From the NCBI GenBank assembly GCA_016713085.1, contig JADJPV010000002.1, forward strand, positions 682,001 to 746,000: a stretch of DNA of 64,000 nt, in the 5' to 3' direction. The DNA comes from Chitinophagaceae bacterium (GTDB taxonomy: Bacteria; Bacteroidota; Bacteroidia; Chitinophagales; Chitinophagaceae). Below, in pieces: positions 8,542-17,236 of this stretch (positions are counted from its first letter, which is position 1; every line of letters begins with the position of its first letter). Both the position numbers and the translations under genes were made by a program. Below the pieces are notes generated by a model. It did not search any database and was not told where the DNA came from. It saw only the letters and a program-made list of their open reading frames with translations.

Positions 8542-11028
8542 ATGAAAAAGATTTCAGCATTTCTAACTGCGGCTTTTCTAACCTTATCATTAGCCGGATT
8601 TGCTCAAAAAATCTCAAGAATCAGCGGAGAAGTAAAAGATGAAGCAAAGAAGCCTTTAGCCGGGATTACAATCTCGCTTTTAAAGGCAAATGACAGCTCA
8701 CTTGTAAAGGCCGACATTACCGACAAAGCAGGTGCGTATGCATTTGCAGAGGTAAAGGATGGTGCTTATCTGATTGCTGTAACCGCTGCCGGGTATCAAA
8801 AAACTTTCAGCACATTAGTGCAAATTAAAGATGGGGGCGAAGCCGTGGTTCCATCTTTCAATTTGCAACCTGAAACAAAAAACCTGAAAGAGCTTATTGT
8901 TGCTGGCCGTAAACCTATGTTTGAACAAAAGCCCGACAAATTAGTGGTGAATGTAGATGCATCACCCACAAATGCCGGAGCCAATGCTTTGGAAGTATTG
9001 GAAAAATCACCTGGTGTAACCGTTGATAAAGATGGTAACATCAGTTTAAAAGGAAAAGGCGGGGTGCAGGTTTTTATTGATGGAAAGCCGGCCTACTTAT
9101 CCGGTGCTGACCTGGCCAATTATCTGCGTAACATGCAGGGTTCACAACTGGAGCAAATTGAAATTATGACTAACCCACCTGCGAAGTATGATGCAGCGGG
9201 TAACAGCGGTATCATCAATATCAAAACAAAGAAGTCGAAGCAAATGGGGTATAACGGAAGTGTAACTACCGGTTATACACAGGGCCGCTATCAGCGTTAT
9301 AACAACAGCTTTAATTTTAACTACAGAAAAAATAAAGTGAATCTTTTTGCCAACGGAAATTTCAATGCAAGAAACTCTTTCCAGGAGTTGAACATACAAC
9401 GCAGTTTTTCAGATCAAACAACCAAACAAATCGTTTCACTATTTGAACAGGAAACAAAGATGATACACAAAAACAGGAGTTTGAATGGGAAAGCGGGGCT
9501 TGATTTTTTTGCAACCAAAAAAACTACATTCGGTATTACAGCAAATGGTTTTTACAGTCCGGGAAAGTTTTTAAGTACCAGTGACATTAATATCTTCAAC
9601 CCAGGTCATGCTTTGCTCGGAAAAACGTTTGGTAAGGCAGATAATTCATCAACCTGGAAGCACTTTGGTACGAATCTTAATTTCAGGCACGTGTTTGATA
9701 CAACAGGCAGAGAAATAACAGCTGATATTGATCATTTAAGATATAATGTAGATAATTCGCAGAGCTTATTTAACAGGTATGAAAACAATACAGGAGGATA
9801 TTCGATGCTTCCTGATACGTTGTATGGTAACCTGCCGCAGCAGATAAGAATCTATACTGCAAAAGTTGATTATGTGCATCCGTTTAAAAAAGGATTAAAA
9901 TTTGAAGCAGGATTTAAAACCGGATTTGTTGAAACTGATAATGATGCACGCTATGACAGCCTGTTGAATAATTCAATGAAACTTGATTCTGCACGCCGTA
10001 ATCATTTTGTATATGATGAGTATATAAATGCTGCCTATGTAAATTTCAGCAAACAGCTGAACAAAAAAATCAGTGCACAGGTTGGTTTACGTTTAGAAAA
10101 TACTTCAGCAAACGGGCGTTCAACAGGATATACTTTAAATGATACAAGAGATAAGTTTGTTGACTTTGATACAACTTTTCATTTGAGTTACACACAACTT
10201 TTTCCAACAGCATATATTCAGTATGCAATCAATGAAAAACATTCGCTGGGTTTAAATTATGGCAGAAGAATCCGCAGACCCGATTATGAAAGTTTAAATC
10301 CTTTTGTTGAATTTATTGACAGGTATACTTATGAGCAGGGTAATCCTAATCTGCGGCCCCAGTTCAGTCATAATATTGAATTGTCTCACACGTACATGGG
10401 TTTCTTAACCACAACGTTGAATTACACCAACACCAATAATATTATACAGGAAGTACTGGAGCAGAATGAAGATAAAAATGAATCGTATATCAAAAGAGCA
10501 AACATTGCAAAGCAGCAGCAGATTGGTATTGCGGTAAGTGCTTTCAAACAAATTAAAAAATGGAGCGGAAATATTTATGTGAATGTGTTTAATAATATGT
10601 TTGAAGGACTTGTTAATAACGACTTTGTAAAGCTGAGCAGCACAACTATGATCATGAGTGCTTCCACTTCTTACAAGTTTGGGAAAGACTGGACAACCGA
10701 AGTAAGTGGTTTTTACAGAAGCGCAGGATATGAAGGTGTATTTAATATTCAGCCTTTAGGAGAATTGAATTTTGGAGTAAGCAAACCGGTATTAAAAAAC
10801 AAAGCAACCATCCGTTTAAGTGTAAGAGATATTCTCTGGACACAGGCTGCCAAGGGTGAAATTAAATATGGTTTGGTAAATGCCAGCTTCCAGCAAAGAA
10901 GAGATTCCAGAACAGTGGGAATGACTTTTACTTACCGTTTCAGCAAGGGTAAAATAAATGGAAATGGCCGCCGTAAAGCAGGTGGGGCAGGTGATGAGCA
11001 GAACCGTGTTAAAACAGGCGATAACTAA
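8542..11028 (+). CDS. TonB-dependent receptor-like outer-membrane beta-barrel protein
   Basis: An 828-residue outer-membrane protein. A signal peptide (cleavage after AGFAQ) precedes a carboxypeptidase-regulatory-like beta-sandwich (about residues 25-110), a plug-like region (about 120-230, with VQVFIDGKPAYLSGADLANYL and EIMTNPPAKYDAAGNSGIIN), and a barrel region of the OMP_b-brl_3 type with alternating aromatic and polar strands. GLNYGRRIRRPDYESLNPF is a conserved barrel segment of this family. These proteins resemble TonB receptors, but the substrate is usually unknown. Its own promoter-like element and terminator suggest a single-gene transcript. Confidence 0.88.
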   Translation: MKKISAFLTAAFLTLSLAGFAQKISRISGEVKDEAKKPLAGITISLLKANDSSLVKADITDKAGAYAFAEVKDGAYLIAVTAAGYQKTFSTLVQIKDGGEAVVPSFNLQPETKNLKELIVAGRKPMFEQKPDKLVVNVDASPTNAGANALEVLEKSPGVTVDKDGNISLKGKGGVQVFIDGKPAYLSGADLANYLRNMQGSQLEQIEIMTNPPAKYDAAGNSGIINIKTKKSKQMGYNGSVTTGYTQGRYQRYNNSFNFNYRKNKVNLFANGNFNARNSFQELNIQRSFSDQTTKQIVSLFEQETKMIHKNRSLNGKAGLDFFATKKTTFGITANGFYSPGKFLSTSDINIFNPGHALLGKTFGKADNSSTWKHFGTNLNFRHVFDTTGREITADIDHLRYNVDNSQSLFNRYENNTGGYSMLPDTLYGNLPQQIRIYTAKVDYVHPFKKGLKFEAGFKTGFVETDNDARYDSLLNNSMKLDSARRNHFVYDEYINAAYVNFSKQLNKKISAQVGLRLENTSANGRSTGYTLNDTRDKFVDFDTTFHLSYTQLFPTAYIQYAINEKHSLGLNYGRRIRRPDYESLNPFVEFIDRYTYEQGNPNLRPQFSHNIELSHTYMGFLTTTLNYTNTNNIIQEVLEQNEDKNESYIKRANIAKQQQIGIAVSAFKQIKKWSGNIYVNVFNNMFEGLVNNDFVKLSSTTMIMSASTSYKFGKDWTTEVSGFYRSAGYEGVFNIQPLGELNFGVSKPVLKNKATIRLSVRDILWTQAAKGEIKYGLVNASFQQRRDSRTVGMTFTYRFSKGKINGNGRRKAGGAGDEQNRVKTGDN

Positions 11029-11070
11029 TCGTTTTTAAACTCTCTCTATATTTCTCATGTTGATTGACGA

Positions 11071-11097
11071 CCCCGGTTTCTACCGGGGTTTCTTTTT
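11071..11097 (+). terminator. Intrinsic terminator after the outer-membrane barrel gene
   Basis: A perfect 7-bp stem (CCCCGGT with ACCGGGG) on a TTCT loop, followed by TTTCTTTTTT. Confidence 0.88.
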
Positions 11098-11214
11098 TAT
11101 CAGCTCATGAAATGGCGAATGAAATATTTGAAATTATATTTGAACGATTACATTTGCAGTGTTACACAGAGGTATGTTTCATTCCTCTTACTTCTTACTT
11201 CAATTTTATATTTT

Positions 11215-11706
11215 ATGCCATCCTTTGATTTTGTAAGTAAAGTTGATCCCCAGGCACTGGATAATGCAGTGAATGTTACTACCAAAGAAATCACCAACCG
11301 GTTCGATTTTAAGGGAAACCATGTGAAGATTGATTTGAATAAAAAAGATTTCAAGATCAATATTGAAGTGGAAGATGAAATGAAAATGCGGCAGCTGATT
11401 GATACACTCATCAGTCGTGCCCATAAGCAGGGGATAGCACCTGAAGCTTTTGACCAGAGTAAAGGGCCCATTCAAAGTGGCAAACTCATAAAACAGGAAG
11501 TGCTGGTAAGAAATGGACTGAAGCAGGAGGATGCAAAGAAGATCGTCAAGATAATTAAAGACTCAGGTTTAAAAGTGCAGGCTTCCATAAACGATGATAT
11601 TGTAAGAGTAACAGGTAAAAAGATCGACGACCTGCAGGAAGTAATCCAGGCATCAAAAGGCTGGGATCTGGGCATTCCTTTGCAATTTGAGAATATGCGT
11701 TCATAA
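11215..11706 (+). CDS. yajQ: YajQ-family cyclic-di-GMP/nucleotide-binding protein
   Basis: YajQ/UPF0234 family protein (163 residues), known to bind nucleotides and, in some bacteria, cyclic di-GMP. The start MPSFDFVSKVD at ATG 11215 is the conserved family N-terminus; the open frame reaches upstream to 11107 but that part (a hydrophobic stretch) is not family sequence. Diagnostic segments are NRFDFKG, the central linker ending QSGKLIKQEV, the KIVKIIKDSGLKVQASI strand-helix, and the C-terminal KKIDDLQEVIQASK. Length is normal. No gene around it shows a c-di-GMP link, so its role here is not clear. Confidence 0.95.
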   Translation: MPSFDFVSKVDPQALDNAVNVTTKEITNRFDFKGNHVKIDLNKKDFKINIEVEDEMKMRQLIDTLISRAHKQGIAPEAFDQSKGPIQSGKLIKQEVLVRNGLKQEDAKKIVKIIKDSGLKVQASINDDIVRVTGKKIDDLQEVIQASKGWDLGIPLQFENMRS

Positions 11707-11819
11707 ACTGTTTATAAACCCGGTTTTCAGGTGTTTTTCGGTGGAAAAACAGGTGCAAAAGAGGTGCATATTGATTGGCCTGAAAATTTGGAAATAAAGG
11801 TATTCTGATAGTAGATTTA

Positions 11820-11954
11820 ATGTACAAAATCACTGGAAAACTTAGAAATAAGAAAGAAGGTGGTGGAGCAGCGAAAGTCCCTCAAAAGATAATTGCTGAA
11901 TCCGGGAAGCACTGGGTTAGTAAGTATAAAAGCGAAAGCGATTATAAAGAATAA
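11820..11954 (+). CDS. Possible 44-residue basic microprotein
   Basis: An open frame starting MYKITGKLRNKKEGGGAAK and ending HWVSKYKSESDYKE. It is highly charged, uses ordinary codons, and sits in an otherwise empty 390-base gap before rpmE2. AAAGG about 20 bases upstream could be a weak ribosome site. No family was recognised; it could be chance. Confidence 0.35.
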   Translation: MYKITGKLRNKKEGGGAAKVPQKIIAESGKHWVSKYKSESDYKE

Positions 11955-12100
11955 TTTGGTGCTTCTTTTTTTGCCCTCCCTCGACGAAAGCCGGGTAAAT
12001 AAGATCAAATTTCATTTTGCCGAAACAGGATTTACCCCTAAATTTGCGCTTTGTTTTAAAAAAATGCACGGCTGATCCGTGCTGAAAACTCCCAGGAATT

Positions 12101-12355
12101 ATGAAAAAAGAGCTTCATCCAAAGAATTATCGTTTTGTAGTGTTTAAAGACATGAGTAATGGCTATTCATTCTTAACCCGTTCTACTGCTCCTTCAAAGG
12201 AATCAGTAAAGTGGGAAGATGGTAACGAATACCCCCTCATTAAATTGGAAATTTCAAGCATGTCGCACCCGTTCTTTACAGGTACAAACATCCTGGTTGA
12301 TACTGCAGGACGTATCGATAAATTCAAGAAAAAATACGCAAAAAAAGAGAGCTGA
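12101..12355 (+). CDS. rpmE2: 50S ribosomal protein L31, type B
   Basis: Ribosomal protein L31 of the zinc-free type B (84 residues). It shows MKKELHPKNYRFVVFKDMSN, then FLTRSTAPSKESVKWEDGNEYPLIKLEISSMSHPFFTG, the hallmark end of the core, and a lysine-rich tail. The C+ type zinc cysteines are absent, so it needs no zinc. It sits at the large-subunit central protuberance. A strong terminator follows. It marks the last chromosomal housekeeping gene before the RHS island. Confidence 0.97.
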   Translation: MKKELHPKNYRFVVFKDMSNGYSFLTRSTAPSKESVKWEDGNEYPLIKLEISSMSHPFFTGTNILVDTAGRIDKFKKKYAKKES

Positions 12356-12390
12356 ACTTTCTCGTAAAGAGCCATTCAGTACAAACTATA

Positions 12391-12420
12391 TTCCCCTGGG
12401 TTTTCCCGGGGGATTTTTTT
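12391..12420 (+). terminator. Intrinsic terminator after rpmE2
   Basis: TCCCCTGGG pairs with CCCGGGGGA (one T-G wobble) over a TTTT loop, followed by seven T. RHS-derived sequence begins only about ten bases beyond it. Confidence 0.85.
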
Positions 12421-12955
12421 GTTAAGTAATATTGGCCACAGACCACCCTTGCCCTTTCAAAAATCAATAACGGTGCAATAACCGGTTACAGTTACCAGTA
12501 CGACCAGCTGAACCGTATTAAAAAAATGAACCAGCATACAGCCATTGCCAACAATGCAAGCACCTGGAGCAACAGCAGTATTGTACAGGATTATAAAGAA
12601 GAAATTGCTTACGATGCCAATGGATATATTTTAACCTATTTCCGTAACGGAACAACAGCAGGGGGTAAGCCATTGGCGATGGATAACCTTAGCTACCGTT
12701 ACCTGCCCGGCAGTAACAAGCTCGATCATGTAAGCGATGCAGTAACTGCAACCAATTACACAGAAGATATCGACAACCAGGACACGCTGAATTATACCTA
12801 CGATGCCATTGGCAATTTAACTAAAGATGTAAAAGAAGGAATAGATAATATAAGCTGGACAGTATATGGAAAAATACAGCAGATAACGAAAACAAACGGA
12901 ACTGTAATTAAATATGATTATGATGCAACCGGTAACAGGGTTGTTAAGAATGTAA

Positions 12956-12980
12956 TCCCCCCTTCGGGGGGTGGGGGGGC
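12956..12980 (+). repeat. GC-rich palindromic repeat inside the RHS frame
   Basis: AATCCCCCCTTCGGGGGG followed by TGGGGGGG. It is read in frame as VIPPSGGGG and resembles the repeat at the start of tsaD (39021-39046). Confidence 0.55.
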
Positions 12981-13320
12981 TGTTAATACATTTTATGTTA
13001 GGGATGCACAGGGCAATACCATGAGTGTATATGCCGACAGTGCAGCCGCCGGTTTGAAACTGAATGAACAGCATGTTTACGGAAGCAGCCGCCTTGGTAT
13101 GTACACATGGGGTAAGGCCATACCCGCCACTGCTCCTGTACCCCAATGGCTGGGTGGCAGCAATTATACAAAAGTGTACGACAGTATTTTACCCGGCAGC
13201 ATGAGTTACGAACTGAGTAACCACTTGGGTAATGTGCTGAGTGTTATCAGCGATAAAAAGATTGGCGTAGCTTTAAATGATACCACAGTAGCATACTATG
13301 TGGCTGAAGTTCTTTCACAG

Positions 13321-13467
13321 AATGATTACTATCCCTTTGGGATGATGATGCCGGGAAGAAAGTATGATGCAGGAAACCTTTACAGGTATGGGTTTAATGG
13401 CAAGGAGAATGATAATGAGGTAAAGGGTGAAGCTAACCAGCAGGATTATGGAATGAGGATTTATGAT
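13321..13467 (+). repeat. RHS-core inverted repeat, copy A (147 bp)
   Basis: Identical on the opposite strand to 17090-17236. It covers the RHS core from NDYYPFGMMMPG to GMRIYD. Related but diverged sequence continues for about 30 bases beyond its downstream end. Confidence 0.9.
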
Positions 13468-14414
13468 GGAAGGTTGGGAGGTTTTTGAGTATGGATCCAA
13501 TGGCAATAAAATTCGCTTTTTATACTCCATATCAATTTGCTTCAAATTCTCGATCGCATCTATTGACATAGATGGGGCAGAATCAAAAGTTACTATTTTT
13601 TCAAATAAAACCTCACAAATAAACAATACAGTGCCTGATAAAGGTGGAATAAGTGCCGGTGCACGGGAGGCACAGACAAGATTAGAAGTCATTAATTGGT
13701 TATTGCCAAAATTGAAAGTCCCATCTACACTTTATTCAGACATGCTTACACCTGAAGAAAAAGTGATATTATTTTAATACAATAAATGAATTTATTACTT
13801 TTAATTATACTGAGTCAATTTCAAAAAATGTATTCGGCCAAAACATCGTCACTCAAACTTCCGTTACAGATGTCGACTATTTTAAGTTGTTTGGAAACGA
13901 AAAGTTTTTAAAGGTTGAGATAATTAAAGATGCTTTTGAGTCTGTTAAACCTGTATTTGATAGTTATTCAGAGGCTACAGGAAAGATGGTTTTCTTAAAA
14001 AATAGTTTAGAGGGCGCTGAGGTCGTCAAGAATATTATAAATCAAGATTATAGGGAGTTAACTCTTCAAGCAATTGAAAATGGAGGAGAATTTGTTATAC
14101 AAAAAGGAGTCGAAAACTCTCTTAAGCTTTCTGGTGTAGCAACAGGTTTAGCTAGTTTTATAGCTCGGTCTACTTATATGACTATTGGGTTTGTCCTTAC
14201 ACCGACATCTGCTCCTTCAACAACATTAGATCAGGTAAAAACAGCAAAAAAATCAATTGCAACCAAGGATTTAATTACGAAAACCGTTTCTAGCTTATTA
14301 TTTTATTTTATGATGGGTAATCAATTAAGTACAGGAACTCAAACTAGCAATCCTTCTTTGGATCCAACTCCTGCGCCTATAGATCACACACTTTTTAAAA
14401 AGGATTAAAAAGAA

Positions 14415-14927
14415 ATGAAAAAATTTAAGGAAGGGAACATGATATTTACTTCAAGATTTAGTAAAGCAAAGGCAATAATTTCTTACTTATTATGCTTTAC
14501 TACGCTGGTCATTTCAACTTATAATTATAATTTGAACAGACCGTTATTCAGTGGATTAATTATATTGCTAGTATTTTTATTTTGGATCACAGGGTTTTAT
14601 GAAAAAATTGAAGTCACTAATGATAATATAGTTTTTGAAAATACTCATTTGATACCTTTTTTTAAGCGGAGTAAAAAGTATAAATATTCAGAAATTGACT
14701 CTATCGAGTTAGAGGGAAAACTAAGGAAGAGAGATTTCTTAAATTATCAGTACCTCTCTTTAATACTTCCTGGTTTCATTATTGTAAATAATACAATCAA
14801 AGTGAATTTAAAAAGCAATACCTCTTTCACTCAGTTGTCACAAATTTCACAAGAAGAATTATTGATAGTTTTTTCATTATTAAAACAGAAATCAAAAAAT
14901 AATTTTGCAGTTAAAATATCTGCTTAA
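14415..14927 (+). CDS. Two-helix membrane protein with PH-like domain; candidate immunity protein
   Basis: A 170-residue protein starting six bases after the RHS tip stop codon. It has two close membrane helices (AIISYLLCFTTLVISTYNY and LFSGLIILLVFLFWITGFY), then a soluble part starting YEKIEVTNDNIVFENTHLI, reminiscent of bacterial PH-like (YcxB/DUF) domains. I do not recognise a named family. Its position directly after an RHS tip is where immunity genes usually sit, and a protein of the same layout sits near the second RHS tip. The immunity role is inference. It is more AT-rich than the flanking chromosome. Confidence 0.6.
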   Translation: MKKFKEGNMIFTSRFSKAKAIISYLLCFTTLVISTYNYNLNRPLFSGLIILLVFLFWITGFYEKIEVTNDNIVFENTHLIPFFKRSKKYKYSEIDSIELEGKLRKRDFLNYQYLSLILPGFIIVNNTIKVNLKSNTSFTQLSQISQEELLIVFSLLKQKSKNNFAVKISA

Positions 14928-15252
14928 ATATGAAAGATTCCTTCCCCCCTAATGGCGCAAGTATATAATGGTTAAATAATAGTAGGTCTGGCGCAGGAAT
15001 GAGGCGAGGGTTTTGTGCCTTGGCTTCCTGTGCCTTGCAAGGATTTTTATTACTGCCAATGATCATATGCACATGATTGGTCATAATCACCCATGCATAA
15101 ACTTCAAGTCCTTTTTGTTCGCAGCAGTGTTGCCAGCTTTTTAAAAGGATGTCTTTGTATTCATTACGTGTAAACAAATCTATCCAATCCACAACAGCAT
15201 AGGTTATAAAATAAAGCTGCTGTTGATCTTCAAATTTATATTTACGGCTCAT
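14911..15252 (-). pseudogene. Truncated REP-associated tyrosine transposase (RAYT, IS200-like)
   Basis: The N-terminal part of a Y1 (HuH) transposase of the RAYT group: MSRKYKFEDQQQLYFITYAVVDW, FTRNEYKDILLKSW, and the metal-binding HuH motif in AWVIMTNHVHMIIGS. Family members are about 180 residues and carry the catalytic tyrosine further on. Here the homology stops after IIGSNKNP, and the next codons are a REP-like hairpin (14986-15035), leaving 113 residues without a catalytic tyrosine. It overlaps the end of the plus-strand membrane gene by 17 bases. It is probably inactive, but it is the likely source of the nearby REP copies. Confidence 0.8.
14986..15035 (-). repeat. REP-like hairpin R1 (inside the RAYT fragment)
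   Basis: On the minus strand it starts AGGCACAGGAAGCCAAGG and ends ATTCCTGCGCCAGAC. It is about 80% like R2 and R3. The ends pair (GGCACAGGAA with TTCCTGCGCC, one mismatch). Confidence 0.75.
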
Positions 15253-15307
15253 AATCTCATAAATATAAAAATTCTTTTAAGGAAGGAGTATAGATTTAAG
15301 CAGCCCT

Positions 15308-15365
15308 ATATTCAGGCACAGGAAGCCAACACACTTTGCTACGCCTCATTCCTGCGCCAGACTTA
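15308..15365 (+). repeat. REP-like hairpin R2
   Basis: 58 bases identical to R3 except one base. GGCACAGGAA pairs with TTCCTGCGCC. It lies just upstream of the RAYT start. Confidence 0.8.
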
Positions 15366-15576
15366 GAATATACTTTCTATTTTAAGCATCTTACTAAGAA
15401 TGTAAGCGTTATACTTATATAAAACAGATCGTTTTGTCAACTAAGAAAGGGTTTAAAGAAGTTACTATTGAATACTCGAATGGTGATGATATAAATTGTA
15501 AATTCCTTCCCCGCCGAGTGAAACAATAAAAAGATAAACCCCTTTTTTCCAGCAACGTTTTTATGACTCCACCAAC

Positions 15577-15634
15577 ATATTCAGGCACAGGAAGCCAAAA
15601 CACTTTGCTACGCCTCATTCCTGCGCCAGACTTA
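15577..15634 (+). repeat. REP-like hairpin R3
   Basis: Same 58-base element as R2, same orientation, 269 bases away. The sequence between the copies (15366-15576) holds no convincing gene. Confidence 0.8.
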
Positions 15635-15682
15635 CTATATTTATAGACCCGGCATTCTTGGACTGTACGGAAGAATGCAACG

Positions 15683-16108
15683 TTATATGACATCTCTAAG
15701 GTTGCGTACTTCTTTAAAAAAAGATACTAATTCAGCTTCTTTGAAACCATCACGGCTATCGATAGTAAATTTTAATTGCTTTTTAATCCTAATTTCCAGT
15801 AAAAAAAAACGTCCACCTCTATAACTCGCTGTTTGCTTTAGCTCAAAGTTAATTGTCGAGGTATCTAGTGTAAACTCGGATACTTTCAATAAGTTTCTTC
15901 TTCTAATTTTAACAGTCTTGTCATTAACAACAATGTATTCAAAATAATTTTTCCCTAATAAAGCGACCGTTATGACCAAAAAAAAACAACTTAACAATAA
16001 GATGCTAGAAACATCAAAGAGTAGGATCGTAGTAAATGAAACAAACATGATTATTATTAATCTAATCATTCTTTGATAGTAACTTATCCGTGTTTTAAGT
16101 ATAATCAT
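15683..16108 (-). CDS. Two-helix membrane protein with PH-like tail; candidate immunity protein
   Basis: Protein of about 141 residues from ATG 16108, which is preceded by GAAGGGA, a good ribosome site; the frame also allows a TTG at 16135. It has two adjacent membrane helices (LIIIMFVSFTTILLF and ILLLSCFFLVITVALLG), then a beta-rich soluble part (YIVVNDKTVKIRRRNLLKVSEF) ending in a helix (EAELVSFFKEVRNL). The layout matches the plus-strand protein at 14415 although the sequences differ. It is the third gene after an RHS end and a LysM gene on the same strand. An immunity role is inferred from position only. Confidence 0.55.
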   Translation of the reverse strand: MIILKTRISYYQRMIRLIIIMFVSFTTILLFDVSSILLLSCFFLVITVALLGKNYFEYIVVNDKTVKIRRRNLLKVSEFTLDTSTINFELKQTASYRGGRFFLLEIRIKKQLKFTIDSRDGFKEAELVSFFKEVRNLRDVI

Positions 16109-16138
16109 TCCCTTCGTAAAATATAGTTTTAACAAACA

Positions 16139-16393
16139 TTAATTACTATTCCCTGTGTCCCCACCAGCACCGCCTCCACCATAACTTCCTCCTCCATAAA
16201 CAGTTTGCCTAAATTTAATTTTCTGGCCTTCGCTTATTGTATTAGCATCTTTAATATTGTTTTGTTTCTGCACCTCATCTACACTTGTTCCAAATTTTGT
16301 TGCTAATTCACTCAGAGTCTCTCCCTTTTTAACCACATACGAAAAAGTATAACTTAGAACTTGAATCATTTTTCCATTCGATTTCCGATTCAT
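16139..16393 (-). CDS. Small LysM-domain protein
   Basis: Protein of 84 residues from ATG 16393. A single LysM domain (about residues 18-62) is clear: FSYVVKKGETLSELATKFGTSVDEVQKQNN, then ISEGQKIKF. LysM binds peptidoglycan or related glycans. A glycine-rich tail follows (YGGGSYGGGGAGG). There is no signal peptide. It lies in the same reading frame as the RHS end upstream, separated by one stop codon and three codons, so it may once have been the C-terminal cap of that RHS protein or may be delivered with it. Confidence 0.65.
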   Translation of the reverse strand: MNRKSNGKMIQVLSYTFSYVVKKGETLSELATKFGTSVDEVQKQNNIKDANTISEGQKIKFRQTVYGGGSYGGGGAGGDTGNSN

Positions 16394-16405
16394 CAATGAA
16401 AATGA

Positions 16406-17236
16406 TTAAAGTAAAAATCCTTTTGTGTCGCTAATTTGATCAAGTAAAGATATTGCTGACATTACACTAGGAGTATTATTTAATGTTGTTGCTGCATCAA
16501 TTACTCCTAAGCCACTCTTAACTAAAGCCTTAAATGATCCATATGCTGCAAAGGTAGGTGTCATTTGGCCCAATGCGTCAAAAAACGGAGCATGCTCATT
16601 TCCCTTTCCATATGCAATTAAGCCTGGAATAGAGTTGGAATTGTGCAAAATATCATTAGGCTTCTTATTCGCAATTGCATCTACCATTTGGGCAATACCA
16701 ATTGACATTTCTCCAAGTGAAAATTGCAGAGCAATTACCCCACCAAAGGCAGCTCCGGCTCCTAGTGTTTCAGACATGTATGTAATTGAGCCAATAGTTC
16801 CACCGAGTCCTGTAACCGTATTTCCTAGTCCATTCGTGAATTTTCCAGCTCTTGATTTCTCGAATTTTTGATACTTGTCCAGCATATCTCTTTGCATAAT
16901 ATGTGCTGGTGTTGGCGATTTTCTCGAAACTAGAAATGGGAAAAACCGAAAACCTGTACTACTCCTCGCTTCCTCAGCACCATCTAGGTCAATAAACCAA
17001 ATCGGTTTATTTCCTGCAAATTGATAGGGAGTATACCAAGGGTAACTCGTACTTAACGGATCCACACTCAAAAACTTACCCAACCTCGGATCATAAATCC
17101 TCATTCCATAATCCTGCTGGTTAGCTTCACCCTTTACCTCATTATCATTCTCCTTGCCATTAAACCCATACCTGTAAAGGTTTCCTGCATCATACTTTCT
17201 TCCCGGCATCATCATCCCAAAGGGATAGTAATCATT
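16406..17236 (-). pseudogene. 5'-truncated RHS-repeat protein end, second copy with a different tip
   Basis: It begins at 17236 with NDYYPFGMMMPGRKYDAG and continues RYGFNGKENDNEVK, YGMRIYDPRLGKFLSVDPLS, YTPYQFAGNKPIWFIDLDGAEE, the complete RHS core border. The tip that follows (about 220 residues) is rich in glycine and small residues (GLGNTVTGLGGTIGSITYM, GAGAAFGGVIALQFSLGEMS) and looks membrane-active or structural; no catalytic motif was recognised. It ends DTKGFLL. The open frame runs on to a TTG at 17269, but that part is a palindrome unrelated to RHS. All upstream RHS repeats are lost. Confidence 0.75.
17090..17236 (-). repeat. RHS-core inverted repeat, copy B (147 bp)
   Basis: Perfect reverse complement of 13321-13467. 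Its outer end coincides with the palindrome at 17236-17273. Confidence 0.9.

Larger units (their letters stand above)
12430..14408 (+). pseudogene. 5'-truncated RHS-repeat protein end with its own C-terminal tip
   Basis: The frame is open from 12430 with no start codon fit for an RHS protein, so the N-terminal bulk is lost. YD-type repeats are visible (YQYDQLNRIKKM, YTYDAIGNLTKDVKEG, YDYDATGNRVVK), followed by the RHS core: ELSNHLGNVLSVISDKK, NDYYPFGMMMPGRKYDAG, RYGFNGKENDNE, YGMRIYDGRLG. Three breaks follow. One base is missing near 13478 (stop at 13486), one near 13545, and another shift lies near 13765. Joining the frames gives IASIDIDGAESK, the usual core/tip border, then a tip of roughly 280 residues with no recognised toxin motif, ending LDPTPAPIDHTLFKKD. 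RHS tips are often secreted toxins; whether this one is cannot be told. Confidence 0.75.

Noticed and set aside
14986..15634. Three spaced repeats considered as a CRISPR array
   Set aside because: Copies differ in orientation and spacing (273 and 211 bases apart), form hairpins and lie next to a RAYT, with no cas genes.
15415..15693. 92-codon minus-strand frame across REP copy R3
   Set aside because: It is made mostly of repeat sequence, has no family resemblance, and overlaps the start of its neighbour region without a ribosome site.
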